Shown: positions 44,313-53,517 of the stretch, in pieces
Numbering within the stretch: the stretch's first letter is position 1
Layout: each line of letters opens with the position of its first letter
DNA from: an uncultured Hellea sp.
GTDB taxonomy: Bacteria > Pseudomonadota > Alphaproteobacteria > Caulobacterales > Maricaulaceae
DNA length: 64,000 nucleotides
Direction of reading: 5' to 3'
Assembly: GCA_938007935.1 (NCBI GenBank)
Contig: CALLMD010000015.1
Span: 22,558-86,557, forward strand
The notes under the pieces: generated by a model
What the model saw: only the letters and a program-made list of their open reading frames with translations
The model's database searches: none
What the model was told of the DNA's origin: nothing
Program-made: the position numbers and the translations under genes

Positions 44313-44951
44313 TTATCTGACTCTAATTTTGGGGTCGGGATGACCAGCTCGCATGGTTTTTAAAAACTCTTCGCGCGGCGCAGGCAGAGCGACTTCTGGC
44401 GTGACGCCATCACGAGGTGGGTTTTTCCAAAAGCGCTCCCATGACGGAAAGAGCTGATGATAAGCCCCGTCATAACTCTCGCGGTCGGGCCAGCGCATCT
44501 TTTTGTCCCCTATAGGCGGCTTATTTAAATCCGCCGCATACCAGTAACAGGGCAAACGCCGGCGGAAATACCACACGCCATCAATGCGCTCATAATTATC
44601 CCAATAGATCATCTGCATGATGACCCATTCATGTTCACCTGCTTTGCTCGGCGTTTCATGCTCGTTCTTAGAATAAACAATCCCATGAGCATGATCAGGG
44701 TCATCAAATTCAATAATATGGTTTCCAATATGATGCGACGTGCCTGTAAATTGTAGTCGCAATGTATCGTCAAGCCATGCCTTAAGCGCTGCGCGCCCCG
44801 TTTGTTCCCGGCTAATACGGATATCCTGCGCAAATAAATTTACATGGGCGTCTAGATCGCGCATATCTAGTGAGAGCGCATATTTGCTTACAAGCTGTCT
44901 GATCTCGTCTAAAGATTCTAGCCGATCAATACGTGCGTCGAGTGATGACAT
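44313..44951 (-). CDS. SnoaL-like / NTF2-fold protein (second)
   Basis: A 212-aa protein whose N-terminal half is SnoaL-like (LDARIDRLESLDEIRQLVSKYALSLDMRDLDAHVNLFAQDIRI, then GTSHHIGNHIIEFDD). It has a C-terminal extension (WYFRRRLPCYWYAADLNKPP, FPSWERFWKNPPRDG) longer than the first copy. It is the first gene of the minus-strand SnoaL-OYE-methyltransferase run, with AGGA before the ATG. It is divergent from the flavin reductase fusion across 113 bp that presumably holds both promoters. No catalytic assignment is possible. Confidence 0.78.
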   Translation of the reverse strand: MSSLDARIDRLESLDEIRQLVSKYALSLDMRDLDAHVNLFAQDIRISREQTGRAALKAWLDDTLRLQFTGTSHHIGNHIIEFDDPDHAHGIVYSKNEHETPSKAGEHEWVIMQMIYWDNYERIDGVWYFRRRLPCYWYAADLNKPPIGDKKMRWPDRESYDGAYHQLFPSWERFWKNPPRDGVTPEVALPAPREEFLKTMRAGHPDPKIRVR

Positions 44952-45064
44952 CAGGATTTCCTAGTTTCGTTACTCATATGGCATAAATTTTACGCATTTC
45001 TACGTTAAATTTTGACATTTGCCCTATTTTGCGTAATTTTATTCCATGTTTTCTACGAAATCAA

Positions 45065-46009
45065 ATGTCTGACCCTCATGCCTTTAGAAATGCGCTTGGC
45101 CAATTCGCAACGGGCGTCACAGTTGTCACCACAGTTGACAAAGAGCGCAATCCTGTGGGCGTTACGGCGAGTAGTTTTAATTCAGTTTCGCTAGATCCGC
45201 CGCTTATTCTCTGGTCCCTCGCCAAGACGGCACAATCCATGCCTGCCTATCAAAATTCGGGCGGATTTAACGTTCATGTTCTGGCCAGCCATCAAAGCTC
45301 CCTCTCTAATCAATTCGCTAAATCCGGTGATGATAAATTTGACGGCGTTGAGTGGACTCCCTGCGAGAATGGATTTCCGATACTACCCGAATATGCAGCT
45401 TTGTTTCGTTGTAAGACCCATTTTCAATATGAAGGCGGGGACCATATAATTTTCGTCGGCGAAGTCATTGACCACCGAACATATGATTTTCCTGTGCTCG
45501 TCTTTCAGGGCGGGCGATATGCAGATGCCAAAATTAAACCCGCGCCCACTCAATCGACAGCCCCCGCCATCGACATGCAGAACGGGCAATTCACAGATGA
45601 CTTTTTACTCTATCTGATTTCACGCGCGCATTTTCAAAGCAGCTATCCAACTCGCAAAGCCTGTAATAAATTGGGCATGAGCGAGCCTGAATATTTTTGC
45701 CTCTCACTGCTAGCCATGAGCGGCGGCTTGCCCGCTAATGATATCGTTTCGCGATTGGAACATACGGGCCATCACCCTGACGCTGAAATTTTTGCGCGCT
45801 TGCAGCGCAAAGGCTGGATCGAAGGCACTGATGATAACATCGAAATAAGCCAGAAGGGCCGAGAAACTTTCATAGGCTTATTGGCCCATTCCAAGGCCTT
45901 AGAAGAACAATTACTCAAACACTTTACCGATGAGGAACTTATCGGGGCGCAAGCCTTTTTACAAAAACTCATTAAAATCACGGGATCAGATATTCCTGAA
46001 TTATGGTAG
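45065..46009 (+). CDS. flavin reductase fused to a C-terminal winged-helix domain
   Basis: A 314-aa two-domain protein. Residues 1-160 form a flavin reductase of the HpaC/NTAB family (FRNALGQFATGVTVVTTVDKERNPVGVTASSFNSVSLDPPLILWSL, then FNVHVLASHQSSLSNQFA and GGDHIIFVGEVIDH). A linker leads to residues about 185-290, which resemble a MarR-type winged helix (DDFLLYLISRAHFQSSYPTRKACNKLGMSEPEYFCLSLLAMSGGLPANDIVSRLEHTG... RLQRKGWIEGTDDNIEISQKGRETFIGLL). The flavin domain would supply FADH2 or FMNH2 to a monooxygenase. The fused domain could couple regulation to flavin state or help oligomerise. ATG 45065 is chosen on homology. No two-component monooxygenase gene lies next to it. Confidence 0.85.
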   Translation: MSDPHAFRNALGQFATGVTVVTTVDKERNPVGVTASSFNSVSLDPPLILWSLAKTAQSMPAYQNSGGFNVHVLASHQSSLSNQFAKSGDDKFDGVEWTPCENGFPILPEYAALFRCKTHFQYEGGDHIIFVGEVIDHRTYDFPVLVFQGGRYADAKIKPAPTQSTAPAIDMQNGQFTDDFLLYLISRAHFQSSYPTRKACNKLGMSEPEYFCLSLLAMSGGLPANDIVSRLEHTGHHPDAEIFARLQRKGWIEGTDDNIEISQKGRETFIGLLAHSKALEEQLLKHFTDEELIGAQAFLQKLIKITGSDIPELW

Positions 46010-46017
46010 GACAGCTT

Positions 46018-46770
46018 ATGCTAAAAGATAAAGTCGCGTTAATCACAGGCGGCGGCCAAGGCGTGGGCCAAGGCATTGGCTTGGCGCTTGCCAAACAAGG
46101 GGCCCATATTGTTGTTACAGGCCGCACGCTTGAGAAATGCGAAACAAGCGCAGAATTATTTAGATCACGCGGCGTGAAATCACTGCCCTTAAGATGTGAT
46201 GTTAAATCTAACGATGATCTTCAGAGCATTATCGACGCCACAATTAAAGAGTTTGGGCGGCTCGATATTCTGGTCAATAATGCACAAGAAGTGGCGCGCG
46301 GACCGCTTCTCTCTATCACAGATGAGCAAATGAACGGGAATTGGGAGAGCGGGCCTTTGGCAACCTTCCGCCTCATGAAGATGGCCTATCCTCACCTTAA
46401 AGAAACAAAAGGCAATGTTATCAATTTATGCAGCTCGGTGATGAAGCGCTGGGATGTCGGTACTTATGGCGTTTATGCCGCTGTCAAAGCAGCGACGCAG
46501 CAGCTTACCCGGGCCGCCGCTAATGAATGGGGCAAAGACGGCATTCGCGTAAATGCGATTATGCCCCATGCCAAATCCCCTGCCCTTAAAGGCTGGATGG
46601 AACGCAACCCCAAAGAGGCGGAGCACTTTCAAGCCAGTATCCCGCTAGGCTATGTTGGGGAATGTGAACAGGATATTGGCGCCTTTGTTGCTATGATGTG
46701 CAGCGATAGCGGGCGGTATTTATCGGGGCAAACCATCGCCCTTGATGGCGGCCAAGTCTTTATCGGCTAG
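46018..46770 (+). CDS. short-chain dehydrogenase/reductase
   Basis: Classical SDR (250 aa): TGGGQGVGQGIG nucleotide-binding loop near residue 12, LVNNAQE, the catalytic SSVMKR...YGVYAAVKAA (Ser, Tyr, Lys) and a C-terminal LSGQTIALDGGQ. ATG 46018 is 8 bp after the flavin reductase stop with GGA upstream, so the two genes are probably cotranscribed. The substrate is unknown; the cluster suggests a secondary alcohol or ketone in the same pathway as the OYE. Confidence 0.9.
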   Translation: MLKDKVALITGGGQGVGQGIGLALAKQGAHIVVTGRTLEKCETSAELFRSRGVKSLPLRCDVKSNDDLQSIIDATIKEFGRLDILVNNAQEVARGPLLSITDEQMNGNWESGPLATFRLMKMAYPHLKETKGNVINLCSSVMKRWDVGTYGVYAAVKAATQQLTRAAANEWGKDGIRVNAIMPHAKSPALKGWMERNPKEAEHFQASIPLGYVGECEQDIGAFVAMMCSDSGRYLSGQTIALDGGQVFIG

Positions 46771-46896
46771 GAATATTCAAGCAATCGCAGTCACTTCACA
46801 GCTCTGTGCATTGAAAATGTACAGAAAATGAACTACATTGTCAGTAAGCGTTCAGGGACGACGTGCTAGGCATAATTGTAATAAAGGAGACACCCC

Positions 46897-47562
46897 ATGA
46901 AATTACGTCACCTCTTATTGGCCGCTTCAGTCGCTGTTTTATCGGCTTGCGCGACCTCAACCCCTTACCAAGCGGCGACTAAACCCGGCGGATTTGACGG
47001 CTTTTCTCAGACAATGATCGAGAATGACCGTGCCCGCGTGACCTTTGGCGGTAATTCGCTAACGGACCGCGAAACTGTCGAAAATTACCTGCTTTATCGC
47101 GCGGCTGAACTGGCCCTAGAGCGCGGTTTTGAAAGTTTCACACTCAATGAGCGCGAAACCGAAGAAAAGAAACGCGTCAATGTCAGCCCTGCCCTTGGCG
47201 GTGTGTATGACCCATATTTCAATTATAGCTTCTACCGCCCTAGTTATGGGTGGAGCCGCGGCTATCCTTATTCACGCTTTGGCGGGTTTTATGGCGGCGG
47301 ACGCGGGCTTTATGGCACGCGCGGCCTATATAACTCACGCGGATTTGGCAGACGCGGATTTGGTTTTGGCCGTAGCGCCTTTTATAATCCCTACTATGAT
47401 CCATTTTTCCGAAATTACGATGTTCGCGAAATTACAAAATATCGCGCAACTGCAGACGTCAAATTCGGACGGTTTAAAACGCCAGGCGCAGATAATAGCT
47501 TTAACGCAAGAGAAGTCCTACGAAATCTAGGCCCAACTGTGGTCTTACCCGAAAAAGCTTAA
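46897..47562 (+). CDS. CC0125/CC1285-family lipoprotein
   Basis: A 221-aa lipoprotein with lipobox VLSAC at Cys18. TPYQAATKPGGFDGFSQTMIENDRARVTFGGNSLTDRETVENYLLYRAAELALERGFESFTL is the family core. A central Gly/Tyr/Arg/Phe-rich low-complexity insert follows (residues about 100-165). DVREITKYRATADVKFGRFKTPG closes the domain. The name comes from Caulobacter loci and the function is unknown. AAGGAG lies upstream of the ATG, and an intrinsic terminator follows directly. Confidence 0.85.
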   Translation: MKLRHLLLAASVAVLSACATSTPYQAATKPGGFDGFSQTMIENDRARVTFGGNSLTDRETVENYLLYRAAELALERGFESFTLNERETEEKKRVNVSPALGGVYDPYFNYSFYRPSYGWSRGYPYSRFGGFYGGGRGLYGTRGLYNSRGFGRRGFGFGRSAFYNPYYDPFFRNYDVREITKYRATADVKFGRFKTPGADNSFNAREVLRNLGPTVVLPEKA

Positions 47563-47576
47563 CCTCAATAAAGTTA

Positions 47577-47648
47577 TCAAAAGCCGCTCAATGGAGCGGT
47601 TTTTTGTTGAGCGGTATAAAGCCGTACAATTTCAAACCTATCTATCAT
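47577..47648 (-). CDS. possible 23-aa small ORF (weak)
   Basis: Minus-strand ORF starting ATG-ATA-GAT with a strong GGAGGA six bases upstream. It encodes 23 residues (MIDRFEIVRLYTAQQ...) and ends inside the terminator hairpin of the lipoprotein gene. The N-terminal RFEIVR repeats the C-terminal WFEIVRP of the alkylsulfatase gene at 51.3 kb. It may be a chance ORF or a degenerate remnant. No promoter is convincing. Confidence 0.15.
   Translation of the reverse strand: MIDRFEIVRLYTAQQKTAPLSGF
47584..47605 (+). terminator. intrinsic terminator of the CC0125-type lipoprotein gene
   Basis: CCGCTC-AATG-GAGCGG (47584-47599) followed by TTTTTT. It lies 22 bp after the stop. Confidence 0.85.
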
Positions 47649-47758
47649 AGGTCCTCCGTACATAGTGTAGCTATAAAACGTATAGTTTAACTCTCACAAT
47701 TAACCTTTTATTCTCAATATTTATCAATACCTGCTGTAGAACATAGCGGGGGAAAATA

Positions 47759-50700
47759 ATGAACGATAGCTGGATAGTCATTGCGGCTTTTCTTGTCTTC
47801 TTGATGCAGGCAGGTTTTTTATTGATTGAAGCTGGCTCAGTCCGCGCAAAAAATTCTGTCAATGTTGCTCAAAAAAATGTCTCAGACCTTATTATCTGCG
47901 TCGCCTGCTATTCTCTTGTTGGATTTGGCTTGATGTATGGCATGTCTATTGGCGGCTATATCGGTATGGGCGGTGTTAAATCGGCTCTACAAAATCAGGG
48001 CGAATGGCCAGAAGTTCTTATTTTTAACCTCGCCTTTTGCTCTGTCGTCGCAACGATTGTTTCTGGAGCAGTAGCGGAACGCATGCGTATCGGCGCTTAC
48101 TTTGTCAGTACCGCCGCGATTGCGCTTTTGGTTTATCCCGTCTTTGGTCATTGGACATGGGGAAATACAATAATTACGTCCAACCTCGCCTATCTCGCAA
48201 ATTTGAACTTTGTTGACCATGCGGGCGGGATTGCAATTCACGCCTTAGGCGGGTTTTACGCACTAGCAGCTATTTTAATGCTTGGGCCACGCAAAGGCCG
48301 TTTTGATGAAAACGGAAAGCCTTTACCAATATCGGGATATAGCCCCGTACTGGCGCTGGCAGGTGCCTTAATCCTATTTGTGACCTGGATTCCTTTTAAT
48401 ACAGGGGCACTTGAGCTGGGCACACAAGTCTTTGCTGATGTTGCATTGGCAACAGTCATTGCAGGATCAGCAGGTGGGCTTTTTGGTAAAATTATTGGCT
48501 ATATTATACACAATAAGACCTTTGCCCCCGAAGCGAGTTTTAATGGTATTTTGGGCGGGCTAGTAGCCGTCACCAGTTGCGCCATATTTGTAGGGCCATT
48601 TGGCGCTTTTATAATTGGCGCTATTGGGGGTGTTGCCGCCATTTTAGGCAATCACATACTTTTACATAAGTTTAAAATTGACGATCCTGTCGGTGTTGTA
48701 GGTGTTCATGGCCTCGCAGGTGTCGCGGGCGCTTTATTATTCCCGCTCGTGGCCATTAATGCTTTACCCGCAGGCAGTGTCGTGGCGCAAATATCGGCGC
48801 AAGCATTTGGCATATTCGTCTGTTTTGCTTGGGCCATGGCGACGGGGTTATGTATTTTTGGCGCTCTTAAAATGGTAAAATTCTTGCGGGTGAGTGACGC
48901 GCAAGAGCATCTTGGACTTAATGTTGGCGAACATATTCCCAACCTGACCAAAGAGCATTTAGAAACAGCTTTTGTCGCCTCTAAAAATGCAACAGCAAGT
49001 GGAGCAGTCGCCGACCCTTATGCAGCTGGCCCCATCGGGTCGGAAATCGGCCTCGCATTATCATCAATGTCCGAAGAAAATAAACGCCTGAGCGAAGAGG
49101 CCGTCATTCGCTCTGCTAGATTTTCTGATGCCATAGAGAGCCTAACTGATGGTCTGTTGATTTATGATGCTGATGATAATGTTATTGAAGTCAATACAGC
49201 TTTTAAAAAAATTATGAACCTACTTGATGTCGATTGCAAAATTGGCATGTCCCGCCGAGACCTGGTAACCCAACTCGTAAATGTCGGCGTATTATCAACG
49301 GATGGGACCCCTCTTGATAGCTGGATAGACACTTACTTGTCAGAGTTTTCAACGTCTGCGATTCAAGAAGAAGAGATGTCTATAAAAGGTGAGCATTTTA
49401 TAAGGCGAAGTCAGCCAATCCCGTCTGGCGGACAAATTATGACGATAACCAATATCTCAGATATCCGCGATGCTCTGAATAAAGCCAAAGTTGCTGAAAG
49501 AGCCAAATCTGAATTTTTAGCCAATATGAGCCATGAAATCAGAACCCCGATGAACGGTATCATTGGCATGACAGAGCTTTTATCACGCACAGAATTAGAG
49601 CCACGCCAGAAACATTTCGTTGAAACCATCTCTAATTCGGGTTCGGCATTAATGACAATCATCAATGATATTTTGGACTTTTCAAAGATCGAAGCTGGAC
49701 GGGTTAGCCTTAACCCGGCTCCGTTTATTCTACGCGATAGTATCGAAGACGTAACAACAATGCTGTCAAATTCTGCCTCTGAGAAAAATTTGGAATTACT
49801 GGTTCGCATGCGGCCCAGCCTCCCATCAACATATATTGGAGATGTCGGACGTATTCGCCAGATAATGACAAACCTTATTGGCAATGCTTTGAAATTTACT
49901 CATTTTGGGCATGTTCTTGTTGACGTTTCAGGCGAGCCTAATGGAAATAATATCGATTTAGTGATTAAAGTTGAAGACACTGGAATCGGGATTCCCGAAG
50001 ATCAAATTCAAGACGTATTTCAAAAGTTTAAACAGGCTGACGGGACGACCACGCGTGAATATGAAGGGACAGGACTTGGCTTATCTATTACTTCAACTCT
50101 TGTAGAGCTGATGGGCGGAACAATAAACGTGAAGAGCACCCCCGGTAAAGGCAGTGTTTTCACAATACAGCTAAGCTTACCAACCCATCAAGATTTAAAA
50201 CCTGTCAAAAAATTACCCGTAGAAATTATTGGAGCGAGCATCTTGATCGTAGACGATAATATCGTGAACCGTAATATCTTGCGCGAGCAAGTGAAACATT
50301 GGAAGTGCCGCAATGTTGCTGTGGAGAGCGGGGCTAAAGCTATAAAAGTTCTGGAAAATGCCAGAGATAAAAACATTAAAATCGACCTTATTATTACCGA
50401 TTACCACATGCCTGGTATGAATGGTGAAGATTTGTTCACGGCCTTAAAAATGCGGCCTGAATTTGCCGGTATTCCCGTAATCATGTTGACCTCTGTCAAC
50501 GAAGACAAAATGATCCGACGTTTGCAAAAGCAAGGGATTGCCGCTCTACTAACCAAGCCTGCACGCTCTTCATTATTGCTCAATACAATAACGACCTGTT
50601 TGTTCAATGCTCAGAGTCAGTCTGTTAACCCTGTCACAGCCAAAGCTGATTTATCCGAAGGTCGTTTTATGTCAATTTCAGAAGCGCTTCCAACGCCGCG

Positions 50701-51160
50701 CCGAAAAATGGCAAGAGATATTGAAAGACGGATCGTTCCAAGACCCGAAGTTCGAGCCGACCGCGGTCTGGATGTTTTGATTGCTGAGGATAATGAAACA
50801 AACCAAGTTTATATAAAATACATTATGGAAGAACTTGGAGTCACTTTCAAAATCGTACCCACGGGACGTTCAGCCGTTGATTACTGGCGTAGTGAAAACC
50901 CCTCTATCATATTAATGGATATTTCGATGCCAGATATGAATGGTTATGAAGCCACACAGCTTATTCGGAAAGATGAAATCAAGCTAAATAAAACCCGTAC
51001 GCCAATTATAGCTGTCACGGCCCATACATTAGAGGGTGATGAAGAACGCTGCCTGCAAGCAGGCATGGATGATTATCTGTCTAAACCTGTTTCAATTACG
51101 GGATTGAGATCAAAACTATCGCAATGGAGTGATGTTCAGTTGCTTAAAGACACGGCTTAA
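47759..51160 (+). CDS. ammonium transporter-hybrid histidine kinase fusion (Amt-sensor kinase)
   Basis: A 1133-aa fusion. Residues 1-380 form a full Amt/Rh domain with about eleven membrane helices, including the twin-histidine pore residues His161 ([11 protein letters not shown]) and His317 ([11 protein letters not shown]). Residues about 455-560 look like a PAS domain ([27 protein letters not shown]). The HisKA H-box has His592 ([15 protein letters not shown]), followed by HATPase N, G1 and G2 boxes ([23 protein letters not shown]). Two receiver domains have phospho-acceptor Asp881 ([11 protein letters not shown]) and Asp1054 ([13 protein letters not shown]). There is no HPt or DNA-binding output, so the final partner is encoded elsewhere. 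Similar architecture is known for the Kuenenia Ks-Amt5 ammonium sensor. No glnB/glnK gene is adjacent. Confidence 0.95.
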   Translation: MNDSWIVIAAFLVFLMQAGFLLIEAGSVRAKNSVNVAQKNVSDLIICVACYSLVGFGLMYGMSIGGYIGMGGVKSALQNQGEWPEVLIFNLAFCSVVATIVSGAVAERMRIGAYFVSTAAIALLVYPVFGHWTWGNTIITSNLAYLANLNFVDHAGGIAIHALGGFYALAAILMLGPRKGRFDENGKPLPISGYSPVLALAGALILFVTWIPFNTGALELGTQVFADVALATVIAGSAGGLFGKIIGYIIHNKTFAPEASFNGILGGLVAVTSCAIFVGPFGAFIIGAIGGVAAILGNHILLHKFKIDDPVGVVGVHGLAGVAGALLFPLVAINALPAGSVVAQISAQAFGIFVCFAWAMATGLCIFGALKMVKFLRVSDAQEHLGLNVGEHIPNLTKEHLETAFVASKNATASGAVADPYAAGPIGSEIGLALSSMSEENKRLSEEAVIRSARFSDAIESLTDGLLIYDADDNVIEVNTAFKKIMNLLDVDCKIGMSRRDLVTQLVNVGVLSTDGTPLDSWIDTYLSEFSTSAIQEEEMSIKGEHFIRRSQPIPSGGQIMTITNISDIRDALNKAKVAERAKSEFLANMSHEIRTPMNGIIGMTELLSRTELEPRQKHFVETISNSGSALMTIINDILDFSKIEAGRVSLNPAPFILRDSIEDVTTMLSNSASEKNLELLVRMRPSLPSTYIGDVGRIRQIMTNLIGNALKFTHFGHVLVDVSGEPNGNNIDLVIKVEDTGIGIPEDQIQDVFQKFKQADGTTTREYEGTGLGLSITSTLVELMGGTINVKSTPGKGSVFTIQLSLPTHQDLKPVKKLPVEIIGASILIVDDNIVNRNILREQVKHWKCRNVAVESGAKAIKVLENARDKNIKIDLIITDYHMPGMNGEDLFTALKMRPEFAGIPVIMLTSVNEDKMIRRLQKQGIAALLTKPARSSLLLNTITTCLFNAQSQSVNPVTAKADLSEGRFMSISEALPTPRRKMARDIERRIVPRPEVRADRGLDVLIAEDNETNQVYIKYIMEELGVTFKIVPTGRSAVDYWRSENPSIILMDISMPDMNGYEATQLIRKDEIKLNKTRTPIIAVTAHTLEGDEERCLQAGMDDYLSKPVSITGLRSKLSQWSDVQLLKDTA

Positions 51161-51270
51161 TACAAATTAATATTTTTTTTCGACAAGATTTATTGTTATT
51201 TACAGCCTATTATTTGCCCAACGACTATTTCAGATCCAAAGAAATCGGGCCTCTGGTTCACTATGGGTGT

Positions 51271-51324
51271 AAGCTCCAGCTTTTAGACGCTGGGGCTTCG
51301 GTATGGCCGGTTTTAAGGCCGTAC
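51271..51324. repeat. two consecutive inverted repeats between Amt kinase and alkylsulfatase
   Basis: AAGCTCCAGC and GCTGGGGCTT (51271-51298, 10-bp stem with one wobble, 8-base loop) are followed at once by GTATGGCC and GGCCGTAC (51301-51324). The second dyad spans the stop codon of the convergent alkylsulfatase gene. Neither has a long U-run. They may act together as a bidirectional termination zone. Confidence 0.5.
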
Positions 51325-53310
51325 AATCTCAAACCAAAATTCGGGTTCTTCAATTAATCCAAAAAAGGCTCTAACCGCGAGGGGGTTGCCATCGATAGAG
51401 GCTGCGCCCTCTTTGGCGAGCTCAGCAAAGCTTTTTTCTTTTAAGTTTAATTGATCCAAACCCGCGCGCGTTATTTTAATCGTCGGCGCATCAGGATGGG
51501 CTTGTCCCATACGGTGATGAAGCGTGCCATTGGATAAAATCAAATGGGCGGTTTGGCCCGTATCTGTGATTTCAAAATTAAGATCACGGTCTTTCTTCGC
51601 GGCTTTTTCAGCGTTTAGACGCACGGCGAGTAAATCAAAGTAAAGGTCGAGCGGGATAGCTTTGACAATATCCGCGCTAGCGGTGCGCGGAGTCGCGATA
51701 TCTGCAACGCCGCCGCGTAGCTCTTGCGCGCCCGTCAGATAGAAGTTTCGCCAAGAGCCTGACTCGGCCATATAGCCGAGTTGATCATATGTTTTTGCAA
51801 GGAGCTCTGATGCCCCTGCATTATTAGGCTGCGCAAAAACCAATTTATTGAGCGCCGTGGCGGCAAAGCGGAACTCGCCTGCATCAAAGTCCTTTTGAGC
51901 CTTTTCAATCAGGGCATCAGCCCCGCCGACATATTCTACGAATTTCTTGGCCTCTGCGACAGGCGGCAGGGGGTCAAGATTTGCAGGATTACCATCAAAA
52001 TATCCGTAATAAAGTTGGTATTGCGATTTGGAATTATGAGACAGCGTGCCGTAATAATCACGATTGGCAAATTGTTTGGCAATGCCATCGGGCATGTTAA
52101 GCTTTTCTGGAATTTCATGAATTGTGTAGCCCATATTGGCAAGACGCACGGTCTGGTCATGGATAAAGCGGTATAAATCGCGCTGCCCTTCCCAAAAGCT
52201 CGTCACCTGATCAGAGCCCCAAATCGGCCAATGGTGCGAGCCAAATGTGATATCCGTCTTTTCGGCATATTTATAAATAGCCTCATCGATATAGCCGCTC
52301 CACAGACGTCCATCGCGCACCTTGGCCCCGCGCGGCGTATACATATTATGGAGCGTATGATTGATAATCTCGGCTTGGCAAAAGGCTTTAAAACCGGGCA
52401 TATAAAACATGAATTCCGAAGGTGCTTCGGCCCCCATCGCCATGATGAATTCCATTTCCACGCCGTCGATAATATGGGTCTCGCCTGTTTTCTCGACTTC
52501 AAGTGTCGGCTGATAAAGGCCAAGGTCACCGCTGGAAATGGTTTGTCCCAGACCGACCCCAACTTGATGGGCTGGGCCTTTGGGTAGCAAGCCGCCAAAC
52601 ATATAGCTTGCGCGGCGTGACATCGCATTACCCGCCAAGATATTTTCGCTCACCGCTTCAAAGACGAAATCCTTGGGCGCGATAATTTGCACGCCGTTTT
52701 CAATGTCCTCTTCCGACACCAGTCCTTTGACACCGCCGAAATGATCTGCATGGGAGTGCGTAAAGATAACTGCGCTAATCGGTTTCGCGCCAAGCTCGCG
52801 GTCGATTAGAGCTTTGGCCCGCGCCGCCGTCGAGGCGCTAATGAGGGGGTCAATGACTATCCAGCCGCTCTCACCTTCAATGAAGGTGATATTGGACAAA
52901 TCATAGGCGCGGACTTGATAGATCCCGTCACGGACTTTGTAGAGACCGTGCATGGCATTGAGCTGGCTTTGCCGCCACAGGCTCGGATTGACCGTATCAG
53001 GGGCCTCAGCCTTAAGGAAGTCATAGGCCCCGAAATCATAAACGGGAGAGCCATCAGCCTTGGTTATCTTCCCGTCATCAAAGCTGGCTATAAACCCACG
53101 TTTAGAGCGTTCAAAATCTGCTTTATCTGAAAAGTTGAGATATTGGCGGAGCTTTGCATTTTCAGATTTAACGCGCTCGGACACAAATGGAGTGTCAGAC
53201 GCCGTTTCAGTTGAGGCCCCTACAGAGGCAGGAGCAAGCTCCGTTTGAGCCTGGCAAGCCGCTAAGACGCTCAAACAGACCGCGGTGAGATATAAGTGTA
53301 AAAGTCTCAT
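51313..53310 (-). CDS. alkyl/aryl-sulfatase, metallo-beta-lactamase fold (SdsA-like)
   Basis: A 665-aa secreted lipoprotein (lipobox LAAC, Cys19). The metallo-beta-lactamase domain has THSHADHFGGVKGL (His185, His187, Asp189, His190) as its zinc site. Typical alkylsulfatase stretches include DFGAYDFLKAEAPDTVNPSLWRQSQLNAMHGLY and FGSHHWPIWG. A dimerisation domain (about residues 400-545) and a C-terminal SCP2-like domain (LSNGTLHHRMG, about 550-660) complete the architecture. It hydrolyses primary alkyl sulfates such as SDS, which could feed sulfur or fatty alcohol metabolism. It is divergent from the TonB receptor across two Fur-like boxes. Confidence 0.92.
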   Translation of the reverse strand: MRLLHLYLTAVCLSVLAACQAQTELAPASVGASTETASDTPFVSERVKSENAKLRQYLNFSDKADFERSKRGFIASFDDGKITKADGSPVYDFGAYDFLKAEAPDTVNPSLWRQSQLNAMHGLYKVRDGIYQVRAYDLSNITFIEGESGWIVIDPLISASTAARAKALIDRELGAKPISAVIFTHSHADHFGGVKGLVSEEDIENGVQIIAPKDFVFEAVSENILAGNAMSRRASYMFGGLLPKGPAHQVGVGLGQTISSGDLGLYQPTLEVEKTGETHIIDGVEMEFIMAMGAEAPSEFMFYMPGFKAFCQAEIINHTLHNMYTPRGAKVRDGRLWSGYIDEAIYKYAEKTDITFGSHHWPIWGSDQVTSFWEGQRDLYRFIHDQTVRLANMGYTIHEIPEKLNMPDGIAKQFANRDYYGTLSHNSKSQYQLYYGYFDGNPANLDPLPPVAEAKKFVEYVGGADALIEKAQKDFDAGEFRFAATALNKLVFAQPNNAGASELLAKTYDQLGYMAESGSWRNFYLTGAQELRGGVADIATPRTASADIVKAIPLDLYFDLLAVRLNAEKAAKKDRDLNFEITDTGQTAHLILSNGTLHHRMGQAHPDAPTIKITRAGLDQLNLKEKSFAELAKEGAASIDGNPLAVRAFFGLIEEPEFWFEIVRP

Positions 53311-53398
53311 AGAAATCCCTCATAAGCGCCATTTTCAGCGTCTCTTCCTCCCCATAGTCTTGCCACAAAAAATAATGTAATTGATAGCGATTTTTTAC

Positions 53399-53419
53399 TT
53401 GCAACTCATTCTCAATAAC
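53399..53419. promoter_or_regulatory. Fur-like box near the alkylsulfatase promoter
   Basis: TTGCAACTCATTCTCAATAAC resembles an alphaproteobacterial Fur operator (GCAAATCATTCTCAATAGCA-like). It lies about 90 bp upstream of the sulfatase start and 100 bp upstream of the receptor start, so it could serve either. Confidence 0.5.
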
Positions 53420-53431
53420 ACTATCTGCATC

Positions 53432-53452
53432 TGAAAATGAGAACCATTCGCA
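53432..53452. promoter_or_regulatory. Fur-like box upstream of the TonB receptor
   Basis: TGAAAATGAGAACCATTCGCA matches the 19-21 bp Fur-type dyad (TGCnAATGAGAATCATTCGCA) at most positions. It lies about 65 bp before the receptor start, close to where a promoter should be, fitting iron-dependent repression. Confidence 0.65.
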
Positions 53453-53517
53453 ATAAAATATTTTATGATTTTGAGAATTAAAGCTTCAACGCTGATTGCG
53501 CCAATTGCGATGGCATC

